From the NCBI GenBank assembly GCA_046714175.1, contig JBKKBI010000075.1, forward strand, positions 1-35,774: DNA of 35,774 bases, given 5' to 3'. Below the pieces are notes generated by a model. The model ran no database searches, had not been told where the DNA came from, and was given only the letters and a program-made list of their open reading frames with translations. Source of the DNA: UBA11373 sp046714175 (GTDB lineage Bacteria; Actinomycetota; Acidimicrobiia; Spongiisociales; UBA11373). This document shows positions 15,083 to 21,766 of the stretch, piece after piece (position 1 is the first letter of the stretch; every line of letters begins with the position of its first letter). The position numbers were made by a program, and so were the translations under genes.

Positions 15083-16891
15083 ATGACCGACATTTCGCGC
15101 ATTCGCAACTTCTCGATCATCGCCCACATCGATCACGGCAAGTCCACCCTGGCAGACCGGCTGCTGGAGCGAACCGGGGCGATCTCCCCCCGGGACATGC
15201 GGGAACAGGTGCTCGACTCCATGGACCTGGAGCGGGAGCGGGGCATCACGATCAAGGCGCAAGCGGTGCGGCTGCCGTATGTGTCGCCAGTCTCGGGTGA
15301 GAAGTACATCCTCAACTTGATCGACACCCCGGGCCACGTCGACTTTTCCTACGAGGTTTCCCGCAGCCTGGCGGCCTGCGAGGGCGCGATCCTCCTGGTC
15401 GATGCCGCCCAGGGGGTGGAGGCGCAGACCCTGGCCAACGCCTACCTGGCCATCGAGGGCGGCCTGGAGGTGATCCCGGTGCTGAACAAACTGGATCTTC
15501 CCGCCGCCGACCCGGAGCGGGTGGCCCGGGAGGTGGCCAACGTGCTCGGCGGCGACCCGGCGGAGGTGCTGCGGGTGTCGGCGAAGACCGGCGAAGGCAT
15601 CGACGAGTTGCTCGAGGCGATCGTCGCCCGCCTTCCCCCGCCGGCGCCGGCCGGGGACGGCCGGTTACGGGCGCTGGTCTTCGACTCCTACTACGACGTG
15701 TACCGGGGAGTGGTGTGTTACATCCGGGTCACCGACGGCAAGGTGTCCACCGGCGACCTCTTGCGCTTCATGGCCACCGGGGAGGATCTCCCCGCCGACG
15801 AGGTCGGGGTGCTGACTCCCAAGGCGGTCCCGGTGGCGGCGCTGGGGGCGGGCGAGGTGGGATATCTCATCACCGGGGTGAAGGAGGTGGAGCGGATCAA
15901 GGTGGGCGACACCGTGACCCGGCGCGACCGGCCCGCCGCCGAGATGCTCCCGGGATACCGGGAGCCCAAGCCGATGGTGTTCTCCGGCCTGTTCCCCACC
16001 GACGGCGACGAGTTCGAGCGTCTCCGCGAGGCCCTGGAACGTCTGCGTCTCAACGATGCCGCCCTTACTTACGAGGCCGAGACCTCGCGCGCCCTCGGCT
16101 TCGGCTTCCGCTGCGGATTTCTCGGTTTGCTCCACATGGAGATCGTGCGGGAGCGGCTGGAACGGGAGTACGACCTGGAACTGGTGACCACCGCACCCTC
16201 GGTGGCGTTCCGGGTGAGGCTGCAGTCGGGGGAAGAGCGCGAGGTGCGCAGCCCTCAGGACCTTCCCGAGCAGGTGGAACGGCTCGAGATCAGCGAGCCG
16301 ATGATGCGGGCGATGATCCTCACCCCGACCGAGTACACGGGCACGGTGATGGAGCTGCTCCAGGAGCACCGCGGGGTGATGTCCTCGATGAACTACCTGT
16401 CCAAGGAGCGCATCGAACTCGTGTACCGGGTGCCCCTGGCCGAGATCGTCTTCGGATTCTTCGACCAGCTCAAATCGCGCACCCGGGGTTACGCCTCCCT
16501 CGATTACGAGGTGGACGGTTATGCCGTGTCCGACCTGGTGCGGGTCGACATCCTGCTCAATGCGCTCCCCGTGGACGCTTTCTCGGCGATCGTGCACAAG
16601 GACAAGGCGTATGTGTACGGGCGCAGGTTGGTGGACAAGTTGCGGGAGTTGATCCCGCGCCAGTTGTTCGATGTGCCCATCCAGGCCGCGATCGGATCGC
16701 GCATCATCGCCCGGGAGACTGTGAAGGCAAAGCGCAAGGACGTGATCGCCAAGTGCTACGGAGGCGACATCACCCGCAAGCGCAAGCTGCTGGAGAAGCA
16801 GAAGGAGGGCAAAAAGCGAATGAAGATGCTCGGTTCCGTGGAAGTGCCCCAGGAGGCGTTCATCGCCGTGCTCCGCGTCGATGAGGACTGA
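15083..16891 (+). CDS. lepA: Elongation factor 4 (LepA)
   Basis: A translational GTPase that acts on stalled or mistranslocated ribosomes. The G1 loop AHIDHGKST lies at residues 14-22, the switch II DTPGHVDF and NKLD motifs follow, and the EF4-specific C-terminal domain is complete (YGGDITRKRKLLEKQKEGKKRMK spans the end, quoted in parts: ITRKRKLLEKQKEG). The length, 602 residues, is standard. It has a leader with GGAG 5 nt before the ATG. The 3' end overlaps hemW by 11 nt, the usual lepA-hemW pairing. Confidence 0.98.
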   Translation: MTDISRIRNFSIIAHIDHGKSTLADRLLERTGAISPRDMREQVLDSMDLERERGITIKAQAVRLPYVSPVSGEKYILNLIDTPGHVDFSYEVSRSLAACEGAILLVDAAQGVEAQTLANAYLAIEGGLEVIPVLNKLDLPAADPERVAREVANVLGGDPAEVLRVSAKTGEGIDELLEAIVARLPPPAPAGDGRLRALVFDSYYDVYRGVVCYIRVTDGKVSTGDLLRFMATGEDLPADEVGVLTPKAVPVAALGAGEVGYLITGVKEVERIKVGDTVTRRDRPAAEMLPGYREPKPMVFSGLFPTDGDEFERLREALERLRLNDAALTYEAETSRALGFGFRCGFLGLLHMEIVRERLEREYDLELVTTAPSVAFRVRLQSGEEREVRSPQDLPEQVERLEISEPMMRAMILTPTEYTGTVMELLQEHRGVMSSMNYLSKERIELVYRVPLAEIVFGFFDQLKSRTRGYASLDYEVDGYAVSDLVRVDILLNALPVDAFSAIVHKDKAYVYGRRLVDKLRELIPRQLFDVPIQAAIGSRIIARETVKAKRKDVIAKCYGGDITRKRKLLEKQKEGKKRMKMLGSVEVPQEAFIAVLRVDED

Positions 16892-18032
16892 TCGTCCCGA
16901 CGATCCTGAGGTTGTGGACGCCGCCGCCGCGTCCGTCGCCGCCTATGTCCACGTCCCGTTCTGCCGGCGCATCTGCCCCTACTGCGACTTTGCGGTCCAG
17001 GTCGGGGGCGACATCGATCGCTACGTATCGGCCCTGCTTGCCGAGATCGATGCCGCCACTCCATTTTTCCGGCCCCTAGATGCCGTATACGTGGGCGGAG
17101 GCACCCCGACATCGATTCCGGGCGCCGGGCTGGGTGCGGTGGTGGAACGCCTGGCCGAGCGCTTCGGTCTTGCCCCCGGAGCCGAGGTGTCCCTCGAGGC
17201 CAATCCCGAGGATCTGACGCCGCAGTCGTTGGCGGAGTGGCGCGCCGCCGGTTTCAACCGCATCTCATTGGGGGTGCAATCCCTCGATGGAGCGACTCTC
17301 GCCGCCCTGGGCCGGGAACACGACGCCGCCATGGCTCGGGAGGCGCTCGGTATGGCCCGCGACACGTTTGCCTCGGTGAATGCCGACCTCATCTTCGGCA
17401 CTCCCGGCGACACCGGATGGGAGCAATCGGTTGCCGGAGTGCTCGGTGCTGGGATCGACCATCTCTCGGTGTATGCCCTCACGGTGGAGCGAGGCACCCC
17501 GCTCGGTCGGGCGGTGGCCGCGGGAGCCCCGGCCCCCGACCCCGACGTCGCGGCCGACGCCTACATCGTGGCGGAAGCGGCGGCGGACGCCGCTGGCCTG
17601 GTGCGCTACGAGACTTCGAATTACGCCAGGCCCGGGCACGGCTGCACGTACAACCTGATCACCTGGGCACAGGGGGAGTACGCAGCCTTCGGCAACGGCG
17701 CTCATCGCCACCGCGATGGGGTTCGCTCCTGGAACGTGCGCCGGGTGGACCGGTACCAGGAGCGCGTACTGGCCGGCGAGGACCCGTCGTCAGGCAGTGA
17801 GCGTCTCGACGGGTGGGGGCGGGAAGTGGAGCGGGTGTCTCTCGGTTTGCGTCGCACCGCCGGGGTGCGACCCGGTCGCGCCGGGGACGCCTTGCTCGCC
17901 ACCCCGGCGGGCCAACGCCTGGTGACCGCAGGCGTGCTGGCAGCCGGAGACGATCGGTTGCGCGTGATCCGCCCGCTGCTTGGCGACGAGGCTTCCCGGG
18001 CGCTGTTAGCACTCGCACCGCTCGAGTGCTAA
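16881..18032 (+). CDS. hemW: HemW heme chaperone (radical SAM)
   Basis: A radical-SAM protein of the coproporphyrinogen oxidase-like family. The [4Fe-4S] motif is C28-x3-C32-x2-C35 (FCRRICPYCDF), followed by GGGTPTSIP. HemW binds heme and is thought to deliver it to membrane partners; it lacks the oxygen-independent oxidase activity of HemN. The ATG at 16881 overlaps lepA by 11 nt. The last codons (LLALAPLEC-stop) are made of the CIRCE operator that controls the next gene, hrcA. Length 383 residues is normal. Confidence 0.95.
   Translation: MRTDRPDDPEVVDAAAASVAAYVHVPFCRRICPYCDFAVQVGGDIDRYVSALLAEIDAATPFFRPLDAVYVGGGTPTSIPGAGLGAVVERLAERFGLAPGAEVSLEANPEDLTPQSLAEWRAAGFNRISLGVQSLDGATLAALGREHDAAMAREALGMARDTFASVNADLIFGTPGDTGWEQSVAGVLGAGIDHLSVYALTVERGTPLGRAVAAGAPAPDPDVAADAYIVAEAAADAAGLVRYETSNYARPGHGCTYNLITWAQGEYAAFGNGAHRHRDGVRSWNVRRVDRYQERVLAGEDPSSGSERLDGWGREVERVSLGLRRTAGVRPGRAGDALLATPAGQRLVTAGVLAAGDDRLRVIRPLLGDEASRALLALAPLEC
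18006..18032. promoter_or_regulatory. CIRCE operator (HrcA binding site) inside the hemW 3' end
   Basis: TTAGCACTC-N9-GAGTGCTAA is a perfect match to the CIRCE consensus. The inverted repeat spans the last nine codons of hemW, including its TAA stop, and overlaps the likely -35 of the hrcA promoter. HrcA bound here would repress hrcA-dnaJ. No second CIRCE was seen in the window. Confidence 0.97.
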
Positions 18033-18050
18033 CAAGCCGGGGCGCACTGC

Positions 18051-18056
18051 TATCGT
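18051..18056 (+). promoter_or_regulatory. Putative -10 (TATCGT) for leaderless hrcA
   Basis: TATCGT ends 8 nt before the hrcA ATG. CTAACA at 18029-18034 could be a -35 with a 16-nt spacer; it overlaps the right arm of CIRCE, consistent with repression by HrcA. Confidence 0.5.
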
Positions 18057-18064
18057 GACCCGGG

Positions 18065-19048
18065 ATGCTCGATGAACGCAAGGCCGCGATCCTCGCAGCC
18101 CTGGTCGAGGCTCACATCGCCACCGGGGCGCCTGTCTCGTCGCGCGCCATCCTCGATCGCAGCGGCCTCGAGTGCTCCAGCGCCACCATCCGCAACGAGA
18201 TGGTCGTACTGGAGCGCCTCGGGTTGGTGGTGCAGCCCCACACGTCTGCGGGACGGGTTCCCACCGACCGCGGTTACCGGTACTACGTCGATCACCTGTC
18301 GCCAGATTCGCTGCGGGCCTCGACCCGGGGACGCATCGAGACGTTCTTCGGGACCGTGCACGCCGAGTTCTCCCGAATCCTGCGCGAGACCTCCGAGATG
18401 CTGAGCGAGATCACCCACTACCCAGCGGTGGTGCTCGGCCCGGGGCTGCGCGGTCACGTGGTGCGCGATCTCCACCTCCTCTCCCTCGACCCCGAAGCCG
18501 TGGTTGTGGTGGTGATCACCGAGACCGGCCGGGTGCACCAGGCGATCGTGCGCCCGCCCCAGCCAGTCTCCACCGATGAGGTCGCTACCGCAGCCGGTCT
18601 CCTCGAGACGCTGGTGGGACGGGAGTTGAGCGACGAGACCTCGGTCGGCAAACTCGATTCTCCGCCCGACGTGGCGGCGCTGGTGGCGGCGACGGTGGCT
18701 GCGATCACTGCCGCCCTGGATCGGGGCCGGGAGATCTACGTCGGGGGCACCAGCCGCATGGTCGACCTGTGGGAAGACCTGGCCAAGCTGCACCGCGTGC
18801 TCGCCCTCCTGGAACGGGAAGCGACCGTGCTGGAGCTGCTCGACGATCGCGCCGAGGGCACCTCGGTTCGCCTCGGGTCCGAGATTCACGCCGCCGAGCA
18901 GGATCTCGCAGTGGTCTCGGCGGCATACCTCACCGCCGGTGCCCGGGGGCGGGTCGGAGTCCTCGGCCCGATGCGTATGGACTACCGGCGCTCGATTCGC
19001 GTGGTCGAAGAGGTGTCCGAGGCCCTCGGCGACAGCCTCAAGCCCTGA
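18065..19048 (+). CDS. hrcA: Heat-inducible repressor HrcA
   Basis: Represses heat-shock genes through CIRCE. The N-terminal winged helix is typical (ILAALVEAHIATGAPVSSRA, then SSATIRNEMVVLERLGLV and the wing TSAGRVPTDRGYRYYVD). The GAF-like and dimerization regions follow, ending MRMDYRRSIRVVEEVSEAL. The length, 327 residues, is normal. A perfect CIRCE lies about 33 nt upstream, so the gene should be autoregulated. dnaJ starts one base after its stop. groEL/groES, the other usual HrcA targets, are not in the window. Confidence 0.97.
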   Translation: MLDERKAAILAALVEAHIATGAPVSSRAILDRSGLECSSATIRNEMVVLERLGLVVQPHTSAGRVPTDRGYRYYVDHLSPDSLRASTRGRIETFFGTVHAEFSRILRETSEMLSEITHYPAVVLGPGLRGHVVRDLHLLSLDPEAVVVVVITETGRVHQAIVRPPQPVSTDEVATAAGLLETLVGRELSDETSVGKLDSPPDVAALVAATVAAITAALDRGREIYVGGTSRMVDLWEDLAKLHRVLALLEREATVLELLDDRAEGTSVRLGSEIHAAEQDLAVVSAAYLTAGARGRVGVLGPMRMDYRRSIRVVEEVSEALGDSLKP

Positions 19049-19049
19049 A

Positions 19050-20114
19050 GTGGCGGACTACTACGAGGCTCTGGGCGTCGCCCGCGACGCGGGTACCGAC
19101 GAGATCAAAAGGGCATTTCGCCGTCTCGCCCGCGAGTCCCATCCCGATGCCAATCCGGGCGATCCCGCCGCCGAGGGGCGTTTTCGCCTGATCGCCGAGG
19201 CCTACGAGGTGTTGTCCGATCCGCAGCGTCGCGCAGCTTATGACCGAGGTGATCGCATCGGCGACCTGTTCTCCTCATTCGCTGGAGTCGAGGACCTCCT
19301 GGCGCGGTTCTTCGGCGGCGTCGGCGCCTTTGGCGGGGGAGTGGCTGGTCCCGCCTCCGGACGCGACGTCGGCGTGGCCGTGACGGTGACCCTGGCCGAG
19401 GCATCCACCGGGGTGAGTCGGCCGGTGGGGTTCCGCGGTGCGGCGACGTGCAGCGTGTGCGCCGGGTCGGGATCGAAGCCGGGAGTCGACCTGGCCACCT
19501 GCGATCGCTGCGGGGGGCAGGGCTCGCTGCGGGTCACGCGCCAGACCATCCTGGGCCAGGCGATGTCGATCGTGGCGTGCGACCGTTGCCGGGGCCGCGG
19601 TCAGGTGGTGGTCGAGGCCTGCCCGCGCTGCCGGGGTCGGGGCACGGAAATCGTCGCGACCACGGTGACGGTCGACATTCCCGCCGGGATCGACGACGGC
19701 ACCCGACTCCGCATCCCGGGCAAAGGAGCCGCCGGGGAAGCAGGAAGCCGCCCCGGCGACCTGTACATCGAGATCCGGGTCGAGGAGGATCCTCGCTTCG
19801 AGCGCCACGGCGCCGACCTGGTGCACCGGGTGCGGTTGGGGATGACCGCGGCGGCCCTCGGCGCCGAGGTGACCGTGCCCACGGTCGACGGGAAGGAGGA
19901 GGCGATCACCATCCCCCCGGGAACCCAGCCGGGGACTGTGTTCAAGCTCTCCCGCCAGGGGATGCCCCGCTTGCGGGGCCGGGGCCGGGGCGACCTCCTG
20001 GTCGAGGTTCTGGTAACCATTCCCAAAGAACTAGACCGCGACCAGGAGACGGCGCTGCGGGCGTTTGCCGCCACCCTCGATGGCGCGGCCCCGGGGAAGC
20101 GCCGCCGGCGCTGA
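19050..20114 (+). CDS. dnaJ: Chaperone DnaJ
   Basis: Hsp40 co-chaperone that delivers clients to DnaK and stimulates its ATPase. The J domain has YYEALGVARDAG, HPD (in ARESHPDANPG) and AYDRG. A short Gly/Phe-rich linker leads to four zinc motifs, CSVCAGSG, CDRCGGQG, CDRCRGRG and CPRCRGRG, so both zinc sites are complete. The C-terminal substrate domains follow, ending in a basic tail. The GTG at 19050 lies one base after the hrcA stop. This is the HrcA-linked dnaJ copy (DnaJ2 type in actinobacteria). 354 residues. Confidence 0.97.
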   Translation: MADYYEALGVARDAGTDEIKRAFRRLARESHPDANPGDPAAEGRFRLIAEAYEVLSDPQRRAAYDRGDRIGDLFSSFAGVEDLLARFFGGVGAFGGGVAGPASGRDVGVAVTVTLAEASTGVSRPVGFRGAATCSVCAGSGSKPGVDLATCDRCGGQGSLRVTRQTILGQAMSIVACDRCRGRGQVVVEACPRCRGRGTEIVATTVTVDIPAGIDDGTRLRIPGKGAAGEAGSRPGDLYIEIRVEEDPRFERHGADLVHRVRLGMTAAALGAEVTVPTVDGKEEAITIPPGTQPGTVFKLSRQGMPRLRGRGRGDLLVEVLVTIPKELDRDQETALRAFAATLDGAAPGKRRRR

Positions 20115-20122
20115 CCCGGTGC

Positions 20123-20152
20123 TGGACTTCGGTCACCCAGCGTCGCTAGAGT
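20123..20152 (+). promoter_or_regulatory. Putative promoter of the bldD-like gene
   Basis: TGGACT (20123-20128) and TAGAGT (20147-20152) are separated by 18 nt. The -10 fits TAnnnT; the -35 is weak. A BldD-box-like sequence lies between them. Confidence 0.4.
20133..20145. promoter_or_regulatory. BldD-box-like operator between the -35 and -10
   Basis: TCACCCAGCGTCG matches 8 of the 9 fixed positions of the Streptomyces BldD consensus TnACnC(A/T)GnGTnA; only the last A is G. It sits inside the putative promoter of the bldD-like gene, the expected place for autorepression. Confidence 0.5.
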
Positions 20153-20228
20153 GAGCGCGCAGCGCGGCCGACGCACACCGTGAGTGGTGGCCGGAAGCGT
20201 GGATGACCGCAGCAGAGGGAGTCTTCAG

Positions 20229-20708
20229 TTGACAGCCTCGTACAACGAAGTGGTGGGGGACCGCCTGCGTTCGATCCGACGCCAGCGGGGCCTATCGCTC
20301 CAGGAAGTGCAGCGCCTCTCCGGCGGGGAGTTCAAGGCCGCGGTCGTCGGTGCCTATGAGCGCGGCGAGCGCAGCCTGTCGCTGCCGCGATTGCAGCGAC
20401 TCGCTCAGTTCTTCCAGGTGCCGATCTCGAGCTTCTTGCCCCAGGAGGAGACCGTCGAGCGCACCATGGAGCCGCTACCTGCCGGCGGGGTCACCATCGA
20501 CCTCAACCGGTTGGAGCGTCTCTCCGGCACCGAGTCGGTCGTCTTCAGCCGATTCCTCCGCTCTATCCAGATGCAGCGCCAGGACTACAGCGGCAAGGTT
20601 CTCACCATCCGGCGCGATGATCTGAAGCTGCTCGCTCTGCTCATCGATCAGTCCGAGCAGGCCTTCTCGGCCCGGCTCACAGATGTCGGCCTGATCGCCG
20701 ACAACTGA
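20229..20708 (+). CDS. bldD: BldD-like XRE regulator with c-di-GMP signature
   Basis: A 159-residue protein colinear with Streptomyces BldD: an N-terminal XRE helix-turn-helix (about 8-70, LRSIRRQRGLSLQEVQRL and VVGAYERGERSLSLPRLQRL) and a C-terminal domain. BldD dimerises through tetrameric c-di-GMP bound by RxD-x8-RxxD; here the motif is R117-Q-D119, eight residues, R128-R-D-D131, so it is conserved. The TTG at 20229 is preceded by GAGGGA (20215-20220, 8 nt spacing) and gives the usual N-terminal length; in-frame GTGs at 20184 and 20196 are alternatives. It occupies the place between dnaJ and phoH where rsmE often lies. In Streptomyces BldD represses development genes; targets here are unknown. 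Confidence 0.88.
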   Translation: MTASYNEVVGDRLRSIRRQRGLSLQEVQRLSGGEFKAAVVGAYERGERSLSLPRLQRLAQFFQVPISSFLPQEETVERTMEPLPAGGVTIDLNRLERLSGTESVVFSRFLRSIQMQRQDYSGKVLTIRRDDLKLLALLIDQSEQAFSARLTDVGLIADN

Positions 20709-20748
20709 GGGCACCGCGATGACCCGGTGGTAATCGGGCCTCTGTCGG

Positions 20749-20754
20749 TATACT
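20749..20754 (+). promoter_or_regulatory. Putative -10 (TATACT) for phoH
   Basis: TATACT is close to the TATAAT ideal and lies 37 nt before the phoH GTG. The possible -35 TGGTAA (20728-20733) has a short 15-nt spacer. Confidence 0.5.
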
Positions 20755-20791
20755 TGCCGCCCCTCATGCTTCCCCTCTTGCGAGGATCCCT

Positions 20792-21766
20792 GTGACCCGT
20801 CCTGCCATTGCCGAGGTCTCGTTGCGCGTCCCGGGTGACCATCACATGCTGGCGTTGCTCGGGGAGCGCGACGGACATCTCCGCATCGTCGAGGAGGCCT
20901 ATCCGGAGGCCTCGATCGTGGCGCGCGGGGACGAGCTGCGCATCACCGGGCCGGAGACGGCTGCCAACCTGGCGCGCACCACCCTCGAGGAGTTGCTGGT
21001 GCTGGTGCGGGAAGGCCAGCACCTGGACGCCGACCGGGTGCGCCGCGTGGTCGATCTGGTCAAAGCGGAGGTGCCCAGCCCCTCAGGGGTGTTCACCGAC
21101 GGGGTCCCCGTTGGCCGGGGCAAGGTGGTGCGGGCCAAAACGCTGAACCAGAAGCGCTATGTCGATGCGATTCGCCAGAACACCGTCGTGTTCGGCATCG
21201 GACCGGCCGGCACCGGCAAGACCTATCTCGCCATGGCACTGGCGGTGCACGGACTGCAGACCGGCGGCTACACCCGCATCATCCTCACCCGCCCCGCGGT
21301 TGAAGCCGGAGAACGGCTGGGGTTTCTCCCCGGCGATCTCGCCGCCAAGGTCGATCCATACCTGCGCCCGCTGTATGACGCCCTGTTCGACATGCTGGGG
21401 CCGGAGGAGACCGCGCGCATGCTGGAGCGCGGGACTATCGAGATCGCGCCACTGGCCTACATGCGGGGTCGGACCCTCAACGATGCCTTCGTCGTGCTCG
21501 ATGAGGCGCAGAACACCTCCCCGGAACAGATGAAGATGTTCCTCACCCGCCTCGGGTTCAACTCGAAGATGGTCATCACCGGGGATGTCACCCAGGTGGA
21601 TCTACCGACCGGACGCGCCTCAGGGTTGCGGCAGGTGCGGTCGATCCTCATCGAGATCCCGGGCGTCACCTTCATCACCCTGGGCGCAGAAGACGTGGTT
21701 CGGCATCGCATCGTGGCCTCGATCGTCGAGGCGTACCAGATCCACGAGGAGGGCAAGGGCGAATGA
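20792..21766 (+). CDS. phoH: PhoH-like ATPase
   Basis: A P-loop ATPase with Walker A GPAGTGKT (residues 137-144), Walker B FVVLDEAQNT and a downstream GDVTQVDLP motif, giving a helicase-like core. An N-terminal domain of about 120 residues precedes it. The phoH-ybeY pairing is widespread and suggests a role in RNA metabolism or ribosome maturation. The GTG at 20792 has GAGGA (20782-20786) 5 nt upstream. The stop overlaps the pgpH ATG as ATGA. 324 residues. Confidence 0.95.
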   Translation: MTRPAIAEVSLRVPGDHHMLALLGERDGHLRIVEEAYPEASIVARGDELRITGPETAANLARTTLEELLVLVREGQHLDADRVRRVVDLVKAEVPSPSGVFTDGVPVGRGKVVRAKTLNQKRYVDAIRQNTVVFGIGPAGTGKTYLAMALAVHGLQTGGYTRIILTRPAVEAGERLGFLPGDLAAKVDPYLRPLYDALFDMLGPEETARMLERGTIEIAPLAYMRGRTLNDAFVVLDEAQNTSPEQMKMFLTRLGFNSKMVITGDVTQVDLPTGRASGLRQVRSILIEIPGVTFITLGAEDVVRHRIVASIVEAYQIHEEGKGE

